Assembly (NCBI GenBank): GCA_900768265.1
Contig: CAAGCF010000038.1
Coordinates: 1 to 58,466, forward strand
DNA: 58,466 bases
Origin: an uncultured Collinsella sp.
GTDB taxonomy: Bacteria > Actinomycetota > Coriobacteriia > Coriobacteriales > Coriobacteriaceae
Direction of reading: 5' to 3'
Shown here: in pieces, positions 1 through 9,213 of the stretch
Position numbering within the stretch: position 1 is the stretch's first letter
How the letters are laid out: each line of letters starts with the position of its first letter
The notes under the pieces: model-generated
Told to the model about the DNA's origin: nothing
Seen by the model: only the letters and a program-made list of their open reading frames with translations
Database searches by the model: none
Program-made: the position numbers and the translations under genes

Positions 1-918
1 CCGTTTGACCTGCTGACGGCTGCCGCACTGGTGGTGTTTGCCGAGGCCGCGGTAGATGTTGCTGTGCTCGAGGTTGGCATGGGCGGCCGTTGGGACGCCA
101 CGAGTGCGACCGATCCCGTCGCCGTTGCCATTACGGGTATCGGCCTCGACCATACACACATTTTGGGTGACACGCTCGAGGCGATTGCGGGGGAGAAGGC
201 TGCGGTCATCAAGCCCGGACGCCTGGTTGTGCTGGGCGAGGGCACGCATGAGCCGAGCGTTCAGCGCGTGATGGATGCCCGTTGTCGCGAGTGCGGTGTG
301 GTGCCGCTTGTGGTGAACCATGCCACGACCAAGGTGCCGGCGCATGTGGGCGACACGGTTGAGTTCAGCTGCACCACGCCGCGCGCGATCTATACGTCGA
401 GTATGGTCAAGCCGGCGTATCAGCCGCAGAATGCCGCGTGCGCGATTATGCTCTGCGAAGGGTATCTGGGTCGCGAGCTCGACCATGAGGCGCTCGACGC
501 TTCGCTTATGGGCTGCCCCACGCCGGGTCGCTTTGATGTGCTGGGGACCGATCCGCTCAAGCTGATCGACGCTTGCCATAACCCCCAGAGCTGCGAGAAC
601 TTTGTGAGCGCGCTGGACGAGATCGACCCGTGCGTGGAGAATCGCCCCACGCTGCTGTGTGCCGCGCTGGCCGACAAGGATGTGGCGGGTATCGTCGATG
701 TGCTGATTCCGGCCTTCCCACGCGTGGTCGTGACGCAGACCGATTCCGATCGCGCCCTACCGGCAGAGGAGCTCGCTGCTCTGGTGGATGCCGACAAACT
801 TGCGGGCGTGTACCCCAGCGTGTCCGAGGCTCTCGCAGCCTTCGATGCCGCGAGCGAGCCCTTCGTAGCAGCCGGCACCATCACCCTAGCCGGCGAAGTG
901 GCAGGCCTGCTCCGCTAG
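1..918 (+). CDS. folC: Folylpolyglutamate/dihydrofolate synthase, C-terminal part
   Basis: This is the 3' part of a Mur-ligase-like FolC, which adds glutamate to (dihydro)folates using ATP in the cytosol. The frame is open from base 1, so the N-terminal ATP P-loop lies outside the window and 305 residues are visible. The family motif EVGMGGRWDAT is followed by ITGIGLDHTHILGDTLEAI and GEKAAVIKPG. The C-terminal domain has the DACHNPQS motif and a LLCAALADKD segment typical of the ligase Rossmann-like domain. It ends at TAG 916-918 and converges with the peptidase gene on the minus strand. Identity is confident; whether it also has dihydrofolate synthase activity cannot be told from the sequence. 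Confidence 0.93.
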   Translation, partial: PFDLLTAAALVVFAEAAVDVAVLEVGMGGRWDATSATDPVAVAITGIGLDHTHILGDTLEAIAGEKAAVIKPGRLVVLGEGTHEPSVQRVMDARCRECGVVPLVVNHATTKVPAHVGDTVEFSCTTPRAIYTSSMVKPAYQPQNAACAIMLCEGYLGRELDHEALDASLMGCPTPGRFDVLGTDPLKLIDACHNPQSCENFVSALDEIDPCVENRPTLLCAALADKDVAGIVDVLIPAFPRVVVTQTDSDRALPAEELAALVDADKLAGVYPSVSEALAAFDAASEPFVAAGTITLAGEVAGLLR

Positions 919-963
919 AGCCCTTTCGCAGGGTAGCTAGTTGGCCTGCTCGCCACGAAATGG

Positions 964-1099
964 GCCTATCTACTACGTTTGACCGGTTACCCTCGACCAC
1001 GCCGGTAATTGTGAAATTAAAACCGCAGGTAGATGGCTTGCCGATTTTCAAAAAATACCCGCATGTTCGACCCATGCGGGTTAAACGTAGTAGATAGGC
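964..1099. repeat. Long-armed palindromic intergenic element, copy A
   Basis: Perfect 17-bp arms at 964-980 and 1083-1099 enclose a 102-bp interior. The interior carries the core GAAATTAAAACCGCAGGTAG at 1013-1032 and an inner hairpin made of ACCCGCATG and CATGCGGGT (1057-1081). The 3' arm runs into GTTTTTG, so on the plus strand the element could also end folC transcription. Copy B at 2387-2546 has an interior of exactly the same length, with the ACCG of the core at the same offset, but unrelated arms. Function unknown. Confidence 0.75.
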
Positions 1100-1125
1100 T
1101 GTTTTTGTGGCGGCATTCATGTGAT

Positions 1126-1152
1126 GCGGCAAAGGGGTTGTCCCTTTGCCGC
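1126..1152. terminator. GC-rich hairpin between convergent folC and peptidase genes
   Basis: GCGGCAAAGGG and its exact complement CCCTTTGCCGC form an 11-bp stem with a very short loop just outside the end of the peptidase gene. There is no clear T tract on either strand, so it is a weak intrinsic terminator candidate or a REP-like palindrome. Confidence 0.4.
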
Positions 1153-1157
1153 ATTGC

Positions 1158-2246
1158 CTAGTCTAGACGGACCGGATCGTGGGGATAGGCGTTGAGGATC
1201 TCGACGCCGGATTCGGTGACCAGGGCAAGATCTTCGATGCGGACGCCGGTGCGGCCGGGGAGGTAGATGCCCGGCTCGATGGAAAACGTCATGCCCGGCT
1301 CGATAACCTGCTCGTTGACGAGCGAAACGTCGCCCGGCTCGTGGTCTTGCAGGCCGATCGAGTGGCCCAGGCGGTGCGTAAAGTACTTGCCGTAGCCCGC
1401 ATTCTCAATCACGTCGCGCGCGGCATGGTCCAGGTCGCACATGCGCACGCCCGGCGCGATGAGCGCCTCGGCGGCCTCGTTGGCGCGGCGCACGATGTCG
1501 TAGATGCGTGCGGTCTCCTCGTCCGGCTCGCCCCAAAAGAATGTGCGTGTCATGTCCGAGCAGTAGTTGCGGCGACGTCCGCCAATGTCGAACAGCACCA
1601 CGTCGCCGCGCTTGAGTGCGGTGCCGTCGGGCTCGTGATGCGGGTCTCCGGCGTTGGCGCCAAAGCTCACGATGGGCGGGAAGCTAAAGCCCTCGCAGTC
1701 GTGCTTGCGGTACAGGCCGAGCATCTGATCGGCAATTTCGCGCTCCATCACGCCCTCGTGAACGAGCCTGATGGCGTCGGCCATCACGGCGTCGTTGGCG
1801 GCCGAGGACACGCGCATGAGCTCCTGCTCGGCTTCGTCCTTGTGGGTGCGTGCGGCGGTGACGGCAAAGTCGCCCAGGAAGAACTCGCTCGCGGCGTGGC
1901 GATCCATAAGGGGCATCAAAAAGCCGGAGCGCATAACGGTATCGATGCCGAGGGGCTTGGTCGGATTGACCTCGCGTGCGATGGCGTCGGCCACGACGTC
2001 GGTATCGGTGTGGTAGGCCACGCGGGCATTATCGTACTCGGGCAGCTGATGCAGGGCGTTGACCAAAATCACGGGCTCGGCATCGCGCGCGAGCAGCACG
2101 CCACAAAAACGCTCGAACATATCGGCATAAAAGCCGGTCAGATAGTAGATCGACCACGGGTCGTTCACAAGCAGCTGCGCGCCGGGGTGCTGAGCCTCGA
2201 GCGCATCGAGCACGCGCGCCACACGCTGGTCATCGACATGTGCCAT
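1158..2246 (-). CDS. M24-family Xaa-Pro aminopeptidase/dipeptidase
   Basis: A 362-residue cytosolic metallopeptidase that removes residues next to proline (PepP/PepQ type, pita-bread fold). An N-terminal creatinase-like domain (about 1-135) precedes the catalytic domain. Metal ligands are visible in order: the Asp of VVLFDIGG, the Asp of CSDMTRTFF, the His of HRLGHSIGL, the Glu of SIEPGIYLP and the Glu of VRIEDLALV. The ATG start at 2246 follows GAAAGGACG at good spacing on the minus strand. It stands alone and converges with folC. Pfam M24 is clear, but substrate preference (dipeptide or longer peptide) is not decided by sequence. Confidence 0.9.
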   Translation of the reverse strand: MAHVDDQRVARVLDALEAQHPGAQLLVNDPWSIYYLTGFYADMFERFCGVLLARDAEPVILVNALHQLPEYDNARVAYHTDTDVVADAIAREVNPTKPLGIDTVMRSGFLMPLMDRHAASEFFLGDFAVTAARTHKDEAEQELMRVSSAANDAVMADAIRLVHEGVMEREIADQMLGLYRKHDCEGFSFPPIVSFGANAGDPHHEPDGTALKRGDVVLFDIGGRRRNYCSDMTRTFFWGEPDEETARIYDIVRRANEAAEALIAPGVRMCDLDHAARDVIENAGYGKYFTHRLGHSIGLQDHEPGDVSLVNEQVIEPGMTFSIEPGIYLPGRTGVRIEDLALVTESGVEILNAYPHDPVRLD

Positions 2247-2300
2247 ACATCGTCCTTTCGCTAGGTTGCCACCATGGTATCCCCAATGCCAGGGTAGTCA

Positions 2301-2380
2301 ATTTGGGACGGGGCTATTTTAGCTGCGTCAAACATGCGGGCTGATAGGTAAAAGTAGTCAATATGGTCCCGTCCCAAATG
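2301..2380. repeat. Hairpin repeat with TTTGGGACGGG-type arms
   Basis: ATTTGGGACGGGG at 2301-2313 pairs with TCCCGTCCCAAAT at 2368-2380 around an A+T-rich loop. The word TAGTCAAT occurs just before the left arm and again inside the loop before the right arm. It lies upstream of the peptidase gene, next to element B. No function is visible; it resembles REP-type intergenic palindromes. Confidence 0.5.
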
Positions 2381-2386
2381 GGCTGG

Positions 2387-2546
2387 TTTCAAAACTATGG
2401 CGGATTACGGGGCTGGACCTGTATTACTTGACCGTGGGAAAAATCGCGAAATTAAAACCGCAGGTAGACGGCTTATCAAAAATCGAAAAATGCCGGTATG
2501 GATGGGGGTCTCCGAATCAGCCCCGTAATCCGACATAGTTTTGAAA
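2387..2546. repeat. Long-armed palindromic intergenic element, copy B
   Basis: Arms of 29 bp with one mismatch (2387-2415 and 2518-2546) enclose a 102-bp interior. The interior shares with copy A the opening GACC, the core GAAATTAAAACCGCAGGTAG (2448-2467) and the following GGCTT. The core sits at the same offset from the arms as in copy A, yet the arm sequences have nothing in common. It lies in the 467-bp gap between the peptidase and the DUF1667 gene, which holds no gene. Confidence 0.75.
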
Positions 2547-2590
2547 TGGCACTAAAGTAGGCACAGGCTAAATACCGATTCCAAGGATAG

Positions 2591-2653
2591 TTGCGGTGGA
2601 ATAGTTCCTGGGTGCCGGGGTTTTGGGGGAAATCAGGAACTATTTCACCGCAA
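2591..2653. repeat. 20-bp-arm hairpin in the same gap
   Basis: TTGCGGTGGAATAGTTCCTG at 2591-2610 pairs with CAGGAACTATTTCACCGCAA at 2634-2653 with one G-T type mismatch, around a G-rich loop. It lacks the ACCGCAGGTAGA core, so it is a different kind of palindrome from elements A and B. No T tract follows. It is the third large hairpin in this gap. Confidence 0.55.
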
Positions 2654-2713
2654 TTGAGGAGGGGCGGGGTGGATGGCGGGGTAGCTAAAAGAGCCCAGTC
2701 CCAAATGAGCTAC

Positions 2714-3112
2714 TTAGACTGGGTCGATGTCCATGCTGGCGATGAGGTCGGTACCGGTGTCTAGGAGGTTGGGGAGGACTACATCGCCCATGCAGATGGG
2801 GGCTTTGACCACTAGGCCGCGGATGAGGTCCATCGCCTGGGCGTGGAGTTCGAGCGGGATGGCTTCGGCCGTGCGCACGGGCAGTAGCGCCTCGTCGCCG
2901 CCGGATACGGCCACGGTGGTGGCGAGCACGCGCATGGGACAGGTGAGCTCCTGATGTGCGAATTTATCGCCGCGCGGGCAGCTGTTGCCGGTCACGGAGC
3001 GCACTTCTGCCACGGCGCCGTCTGCGCCGCGCTCGACCTCCACGGTCAGGAGGCACTCGGATGGGCAGGTGGTGCAGTTGAACTGAAGCGTCTCGATCGC
3101 ATTCGTGCTCAT
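2714..3112 (-). CDS. DUF1667 cysteine-rich protein of the glycerol-3-phosphate oxidation operon
   Basis: A 132-residue protein with the DUF1667 cysteine pattern CTTCPSEC near residue 16, then NSCPRGDKF and TCPMRV, which suggests a metal or Fe-S site. It is the last gene of a three-gene minus-strand operon, 3 bp after the FAD protein. In many Firmicutes and Actinobacteria this trio is annotated as a glycerol-3-phosphate oxidation unit. I infer that it is a small electron-transfer or assembly partner; no catalytic motif of its own is visible. The ATG start at 3112 sits directly after the preceding stop, as expected for coupled translation. Confidence 0.85.
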   Translation of the reverse strand: MSTNAIETLQFNCTTCPSECLLTVEVERGADGAVAEVRSVTGNSCPRGDKFAHQELTCPMRVLATTVAVSGGDEALLPVRTAEAIPLELHAQAMDLIRGLVVKAPICMGDVVLPNLLDTGTDLIASMDIDPV

Positions 3113-3115
3113 GAG

Positions 3116-4483
3116 CTATGCCTCCTCAACGGGGTCGACGGACAGGACTATCTCGCTAACGCCCATATCGAGTGCGCGCTGAATCGCCTTTGCCGGCAGC
3201 GGGAAACTTTCCATAACGTTCGGTTTAAACGGGCGGACCTTGCCTGCAAACAGCTCCTCGTCGCCTGCCAGAATGCGCACACGGGCGGCGTCGACCGGTC
3301 GGCGTACGCGGAAGTTGAGTTTGGTGAGTGCCGCAGCCGTAATGCGTCCCGGCAGCGCGTAGCCTGCAATGCCGGCGGGGGAGACCGTGAGCTGGCAGCC
3401 CGGGTTCGCGGTACCGTGCTCGACATTCGCACTGCCACCCAACGCGTATGCCGCGGCAGCCGCACCGGCGCGTTCGGATTCAGTCGTCACGTTGTCGGCA
3501 AGGTCGTGCACGTGCAGCACGTTTCCGCAGGCAAAGATGCCCGGAACGCCCGTTTGCAGGCTCTGGTCCACCACGGCGCCGCGCGTGCGCGGGTCAAGTT
3601 CAACGCCCGCACCCACCGAAAGTTCGTTCTCGGGAATCAGACCCACCGAAAGCAGCAGCGTGTCGCACGGAACAACTCGCTCCGTCCCGGCAATGGGCGC
3701 CAGGTGCTCGTCGACCTGGCTTACCTCGACGGCCTCCACGCGATCGTGTCCGATCACGCGCGTGACGGTGGTGGACAGGTGCAGCGGAATGCCAAAGTCG
3801 TCCAGACAGTTCTTGACGTTGCGGCGCAGGCCGTTGGCGTATGGCATGAGCTCGTACACGCCCTCGACCGAAATCCCCTCGAGCGTGCAGCGACGTGCCA
3901 TGATAAGCCCGATGTCGCCCGAGCCCAAAATGACGGCGCGCGAGCCGGGCTTGAGGTTTTCGATATTGATGTATCGCTGCGCCAAGCCGGCTGTAAATAC
4001 GCCGGCGGGACGACTACCGGGAATCTTGATCTCGCTGCGCGTGCGCTCGCGGCACCCCATGGCAAGGACGACCGCTCGCCCGGTGAGCTGCAGCATACCG
4101 GAGGGGCTCATGAGCGTGACAGTGTGGACCGCGTCGTCTTCCGTGGACTCGTCCGAATCAATCCCAAGCACCATGCTATTCAAGAACAGCGCGATGTCGA
4201 TCGCGCGCACCTGGTCGATAAAGCGCTGCGCATACTCGGGGCCGGTGAGCTCCTGCTTAAAGTGCGATAGGCCAAAGCCAGGGTGGATGCACTGGCGGAG
4301 TATTCCGCCCAGGTGCTGTTCGCGCTCCACGATGGCCACACGCGCGCCGGCCTTATGCGCGGAAAGCGCGGCCGCCATGCCGGCGGGTCCGCCGCCGATA
4401 ACGACCACGTTGAACGCCTGTGTTGGCACTGCCTCGTCGGCGCCGTCCGCCGCGATCGTGGCATTTACTTCAAAGCTCGCCAT
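3116..4483 (-). CDS. FAD-dependent NAD(P)-type oxidoreductase of the glp-like operon
   Basis: A 455-residue pyridine-nucleotide-disulfide-like flavoprotein. The N-terminal FAD site is VVIGGGPAGMAAALSAHKAG (about residues 27-46), followed by LGGILRQCIHPGFG. A second dinucleotide motif, VILGSGDIGLIMARR, and the FAD-closing motif GIFACGNVLHVHDLADNV are also present. The C-terminal extension contains the MESFPLPAKAIQRAL segment common to this family. It starts one base after the upstream dehydrogenase stop, so the operon is tightly coupled. The likely role is passing electrons from the GlpA-like subunit to NAD(P) or another carrier; the exact acceptor is inferred, not seen. Confidence 0.87.
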   Translation of the reverse strand: MASFEVNATIAADGADEAVPTQAFNVVVIGGGPAGMAAALSAHKAGARVAIVEREQHLGGILRQCIHPGFGLSHFKQELTGPEYAQRFIDQVRAIDIALFLNSMVLGIDSDESTEDDAVHTVTLMSPSGMLQLTGRAVVLAMGCRERTRSEIKIPGSRPAGVFTAGLAQRYINIENLKPGSRAVILGSGDIGLIMARRCTLEGISVEGVYELMPYANGLRRNVKNCLDDFGIPLHLSTTVTRVIGHDRVEAVEVSQVDEHLAPIAGTERVVPCDTLLLSVGLIPENELSVGAGVELDPRTRGAVVDQSLQTGVPGIFACGNVLHVHDLADNVTTESERAGAAAAAYALGGSANVEHGTANPGCQLTVSPAGIAGYALPGRITAAALTKLNFRVRRPVDAARVRILAGDEELFAGKVRPFKPNVMESFPLPAKAIQRALDMGVSEIVLSVDPVEEA

Positions 4484-4484
4484 C

Positions 4485-5948
4485 CTAGCGCACCCCCTTC
4501 AAAGGTCCCTCAACGAGCCACGAGCCAGTGTCCTCCAGCAGCACCTCGCTGGGGTCGCGGCCCAGCTCGCGAGCCAGAATCGCCACTACGCGGCTCTGAC
4601 AAAAGCCGCTCTGGCAGCGGCCCATGCCGGCACGGCAGCGGCGCTTGACACCCTCGACCGAAACCGCACCCGGACGGCGTCGAATCGCGGCAACAATCTC
4701 GGCCTCGGGCACCGTCTCGCAGCGGCAGACAATCTGCCCCCACGCGGAGTCGGACTCAATGAGCTCCTCCTTGCGCGCAAGCGGCGCACGGTCGAAGTCG
4801 TCCGGCGCGCGGCGAATCGGATTCCAATCGGCTCGCTCGTGCAAAGCAACGCCCGCCTCGCGCATCACGTGCTCCATGCGCTCGGCAATGGCCGGTGCGC
4901 TCGCCACGCCCGGCGACTGAATGCCCGCCGCCTGGAACAGGCCTGGCACCACGGCCGACTGCCCAATAAAGAAGTCATTTGTCCCATGAATGACCGGACG
5001 CCCGCCGGCAAACGCGCGCACCACGCGGCGCGTGTCCAGATCGGGCACCAGCTTGCGCGCTCCCGTCAGCAGCGCGTTCACATCGCTTGCATAGGTCTGT
5101 GTATCGCCCGGCTCGCGCACGGCAGCGGTTGCTGTAATCACGGTGTTCCCGTGCACGGTGCCCGTGACGATAACGCCCTTGGACACTGGCGTCGGAACGG
5201 GGTAGAGCGGCATCAGCGTGCGCGGCTCCTTGTCCAGTACCACTATGTTGCCCTGGCGCCAGACCATCTGGAACTCCTCGGCGCCGGCCATATGCGAGAT
5301 GTCCGCGGCACCGTTGCCCGCTGTGTTGATCAGATAGCGGCAGCGCACATCGCCGGCAGGCGTCACCAGCGTAAAGCGTGCAGCCCCGTCGGTAGTCTCG
5401 CTGCCAGCAACCTCAATCGCTTCCACCGGTGCGGAGCGCATAAACGTCACCCCGTTGGCGACGGCGTTCTCCAGCGCGGCAATGGCGACCTCAAACGGAT
5501 CGACAAAACCGGTCGAGGGGCACCACAGCGCGCAAGTCGCCTGGGCACTCGCGCGCGGTTCTAGCTCGTGGATGTGCTCGGGGCCGATAATCGACAGTTC
5601 GGGCACGCCGTTGGCCACGCCATTCTGGCGCAGCTTCTCCAGGTGTTCGCGGTCTTCGTCGTTAAACCCCAGCACCATCGAACCGGTGCGGCAAAACAAA
5701 AAGCCGAGCTCCTGGGCCCAGGTGCCATACAGCTCGCAGCCGCGGGCGTTGACCTGCGCCTTTACGGTGCCCGGTGCCGGATCGTAGCCGGCGTGCACCA
5801 GGCCGCCGTTGGCCTTCGATGCGCCTAGCGCGATGTCGTTGGCCGCTTCGACCATGCAAATGGACAGGTCATAGCGCGCGAGCTGCCGCGCGATGGCGCA
5901 CCCGGTGATGCCCGCGCCCACAATCGCGATATCAAACGTTTCTGTCAC
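4485..5948 (-). CDS. GlpA-like FAD-dependent glycerol-3-phosphate dehydrogenase with BFD [2Fe-2S] domain
   Basis: A 487-residue DAO-family flavoprotein. The FAD-binding motif is IAIVGAGITGCAIARQLARY at residue 7, and the substrate domain covers the middle of the protein. The C-terminal BFD-like [2Fe-2S] domain has CRCETV followed by CRAGMGRCQSGFC. This layout matches anaerobic glycerol-3-phosphate dehydrogenase GlpA and related 2-hydroxyacid oxidases. The start is a GTG at 5948 preceded by GGGAGG on the minus strand. It is the first gene of the operon, and the next gene starts one base after its stop. Substrate assignment rests on family and operon type. No glpK or glpF is in the window. Confidence 0.85.
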   Translation of the reverse strand: MTETFDIAIVGAGITGCAIARQLARYDLSICMVEAANDIALGASKANGGLVHAGYDPAPGTVKAQVNARGCELYGTWAQELGFLFCRTGSMVLGFNDEDREHLEKLRQNGVANGVPELSIIGPEHIHELEPRASAQATCALWCPSTGFVDPFEVAIAALENAVANGVTFMRSAPVEAIEVAGSETTDGAARFTLVTPAGDVRCRYLINTAGNGAADISHMAGAEEFQMVWRQGNIVVLDKEPRTLMPLYPVPTPVSKGVIVTGTVHGNTVITATAAVREPGDTQTYASDVNALLTGARKLVPDLDTRRVVRAFAGGRPVIHGTNDFFIGQSAVVPGLFQAAGIQSPGVASAPAIAERMEHVMREAGVALHERADWNPIRRAPDDFDRAPLARKEELIESDSAWGQIVCRCETVPEAEIVAAIRRRPGAVSVEGVKRRCRAGMGRCQSGFCQSRVVAILARELGRDPSEVLLEDTGSWLVEGPLKGVR

Positions 5949-5965
5949 AGTGCCTCCCAGTCGAG

Positions 5966-5980
5966 TTGACAGGCTGTCAA
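5966..5980. promoter_or_regulatory. Palindromic operator candidate upstream of the glp-like operon
   Basis: TTGACAGGCTGTCAA is a perfect 15-bp palindrome (6-bp arms) 18 bp upstream of the GTG of the GlpA-like gene, between that start and any promoter further upstream. Its position suits a repressor binding site. One arm alone also looks like a -35 TTGACA, but no good -10 follows it. Confidence 0.4.
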
Positions 5981-6116
5981 TAAGACTATCCTACGGTCTG
6001 CACACCGCCAGCGCAGCGGCAATGCGGCGAACAGCCTCTCAACACCCGCCAACGGCAGGCGAGGGGAGACTCAGGACCAACGATGACCTCGTCTGCCGCC
6101 CCTGGTGTCAGAAGTT

Positions 6117-6576
6117 TGTCTCGTTCTGTAACGGTAAGCAGAAGAGTTGGCTTCCAGATGTTACAGATCGAGACGTTTGCCAGGCGGGTCCTCCGTTTGT
6201 CTTGATCTCTAACAGTAAGAGGGGGAAATCGGTTCTATGTGTTACAGATTGAGATTTAAAGTCAGGGAGAGATTCTTCTGTCTCGATCTGTAACATCTGG
6301 GGACCGTTTTGGGGTCTAGATGTTACAGATTTAGATGAACCTATCAGTTGGTTGCGAATGTCTTAATCTGTAACGGTTAGGCCTGTTTTTGCCGAGTTAC
6401 TGTTACAGATTGAGATATTTAACGGAGGGTGCACCGTTCATCTCGATCTGTAACAGTTAGAGGAGTTTTGGAGCCCAAGATGTTACAGATTGAGATTGAA
6501 ATCGGGGAGGGACCCCTGTGTCTCGATCTGTAACATCTAGACCCGGATTTTGCTCCCACCTGTTACAGATTGAGAT
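6117..6576. repeat. Array of twelve 16-bp motifs in strictly alternating orientation
   Basis: The motif TGTTACAGATTGAGAT occurs on the plus strand at about 6159, 6240, 6321, 6401, 6481 and 6561. Its complement, ATCTCGATCTGTAACA or a close variant, occurs at about 6117, 6199, 6280, 6360, 6440 and 6520. Start-to-start spacing is 39-42 bp throughout, so the true period is about 80 bp. The two kinds of spacer differ: those after a minus unit usually have TTTT near the middle, and those after a plus unit are often GGGAGG-like. Neighbouring units can pair into ~55-nt hairpins. The array fills the gap between the glp-like operon and the zinc-ribbon gene. Bases 5981-6116 show nothing recognisable. 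Confidence 0.85.
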
Positions 6577-6676
6577 GTTTGTGTCCGCGCCATCCCCGTA
6601 CCCAGCCGTGGTCCCATATAAACAAACCCCGTGGTAAACTTGACCGGACTGTAAATATTCCGAAAGGTACACCTCA

Positions 6677-7108
6677 ATGTCCAAGTACATCAACGAGCTC
6701 ATGTCGCCGCAGCTTATGGGCGTCATCTATGCCTTCGTGGGCTTTATCATCGCCCTGTACGTGCTATCGGTCGTCTATGTGTTCATCGACGCTCGCCGCC
6801 GCGGCGCCAGCGCCTACGTGGCATGGGGCATCATCGCCCTTATCCCGTTTGTGGGCCTCATCGCCTACCTGGTCCTGCGCCCGCACTCCTACGCGGCCGA
6901 CCGCGAGGAGCAGGAGCTGGACATGGCCCTGCGCGAGCGCCAGCTTGCCCAGTACGGCACCTGCCCGCAGTGCGGCGCCCCTATCGAGAAGGACTTTGTC
7001 GTCTGCCCCGTGTGCGATACCCAGGTTCGCAACGTGTGCCCCAGCTGCCATCGCCCGCTCGACGCGCACTGGAAGGTCTGCCCCTACTGCCGAACTCGCA
7101 TCCAGTAA
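6677..7108 (+). CDS. Two-TM membrane protein with double zinc ribbon
   Basis: A 143-residue protein with two predicted membrane helices (about 14-37 and 47-67), a short charged linker rich in Glu/Arg, and a C-terminal double zinc ribbon. Cys pairs CxxC lie at 96/99, 110/113, 121/124 and 135/138. The ATG at 6677 follows GAAAGG at suitable distance. A possible extended -10 (TGGTAAACT, 6632-6640) lies upstream. It stands alone between the repeat array and thrS. It belongs to the broad zinc-ribbon membrane proteins of Actinobacteria, whose function is not established; the ribbon should face the cytosol if the Arg-rich loop after helix 1 is inside. Confidence 0.8.
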   Translation: MSKYINELMSPQLMGVIYAFVGFIIALYVLSVVYVFIDARRRGASAYVAWGIIALIPFVGLIAYLVLRPHSYAADREEQELDMALRERQLAQYGTCPQCGAPIEKDFVVCPVCDTQVRNVCPSCHRPLDAHWKVCPYCRTRIQ

Positions 7109-7214
7109 CGCATCCATCGCCGGGCCGGCCGCAAGCCATGGGCGCCGCGCGCCACACGCAAGCCGCACGCGCGCCCCATACCCCGCCCCACACGATGAAG
7201 CATGCGTAGAAAAT

Positions 7215-7245
7215 CGCCCGCCGTGCCATTAAGGTGCGGCGGGCG
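7215..7245 (+). terminator. Terminator-like hairpin before thrS
   Basis: CGCCCGCCG pairs with CGGCGGGCG around TGCCATTAAGGTG, followed by CTTGTAT. The T tract is weak, and the hairpin ends right at the thrS -35 element. The 106 bases before it, after the zinc-ribbon gene, show nothing else. Confidence 0.5.
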
Positions 7246-7246
7246 C

Positions 7247-7274
7247 TTGTATACCAAGGCAACCTGCCTATAAT
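7247..7274 (+). promoter_or_regulatory. Promoter of thrS
   Basis: TTGTAT at 7247-7252 and a consensus TATAAT at 7269-7274 are separated by 16 bp. This puts transcription start near 7281, about 65 bp before the thrS ATG. No T-box or other tRNA-sensing leader is visible in that short leader. Confidence 0.65.
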
Positions 7275-7344
7275 GATGCAAGTCAAAAACGCCGAGCGCA
7301 TCGCACGCACTTGCACCAGGCATCCGAGAGGAGATAACATACCC

Positions 7345-9108
<1,764 letters not shown>

Positions 9109-9131
9109 CACAAACAATACAAGAATTAACA

Positions 9132-9165
9132 AAGGCGATCGTCCTCGCGGGCGGTCGCCTTTTTT
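9132..9165 (+). terminator. Intrinsic terminator of thrS
   Basis: AAGGCGA pairs with TCGCCTT within a longer GC-rich hairpin, followed by TTTTTTG, 24 bp after the thrS stop. Confidence 0.85.
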
Positions 9166-9180
9166 GTTGTCTATAGAAGA

Positions 9181-9207
9181 AAAGCCGCTGGTTAGAGCGG
9201 CTTTTTT
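9181..9207 (+). terminator. Second terminator, insulating the polysaccharide promoter
   Basis: AAAGCCGCT pairs with AGCGGCTTT around GGTTAG and runs into six Ts. Two terminators in a row directly before the inverted repeat at 9214 would keep thrS transcription out of the polysaccharide operon. Confidence 0.85.
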
Positions 9208-9213
9208 GTTGTG

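Noticed and set aside
6117..6576. CRISPR array
   Set aside because: The repeats alternate in orientation, are only 16 bp, and the spacers (~24 bp) are themselves semi-conserved in two classes; there are no cas genes nearby.
7275..7344. T-box riboswitch before thrS
   Set aside because: The leader from the promoter to the ATG is only ~65 bases, with no specifier loop or T-box sequence.
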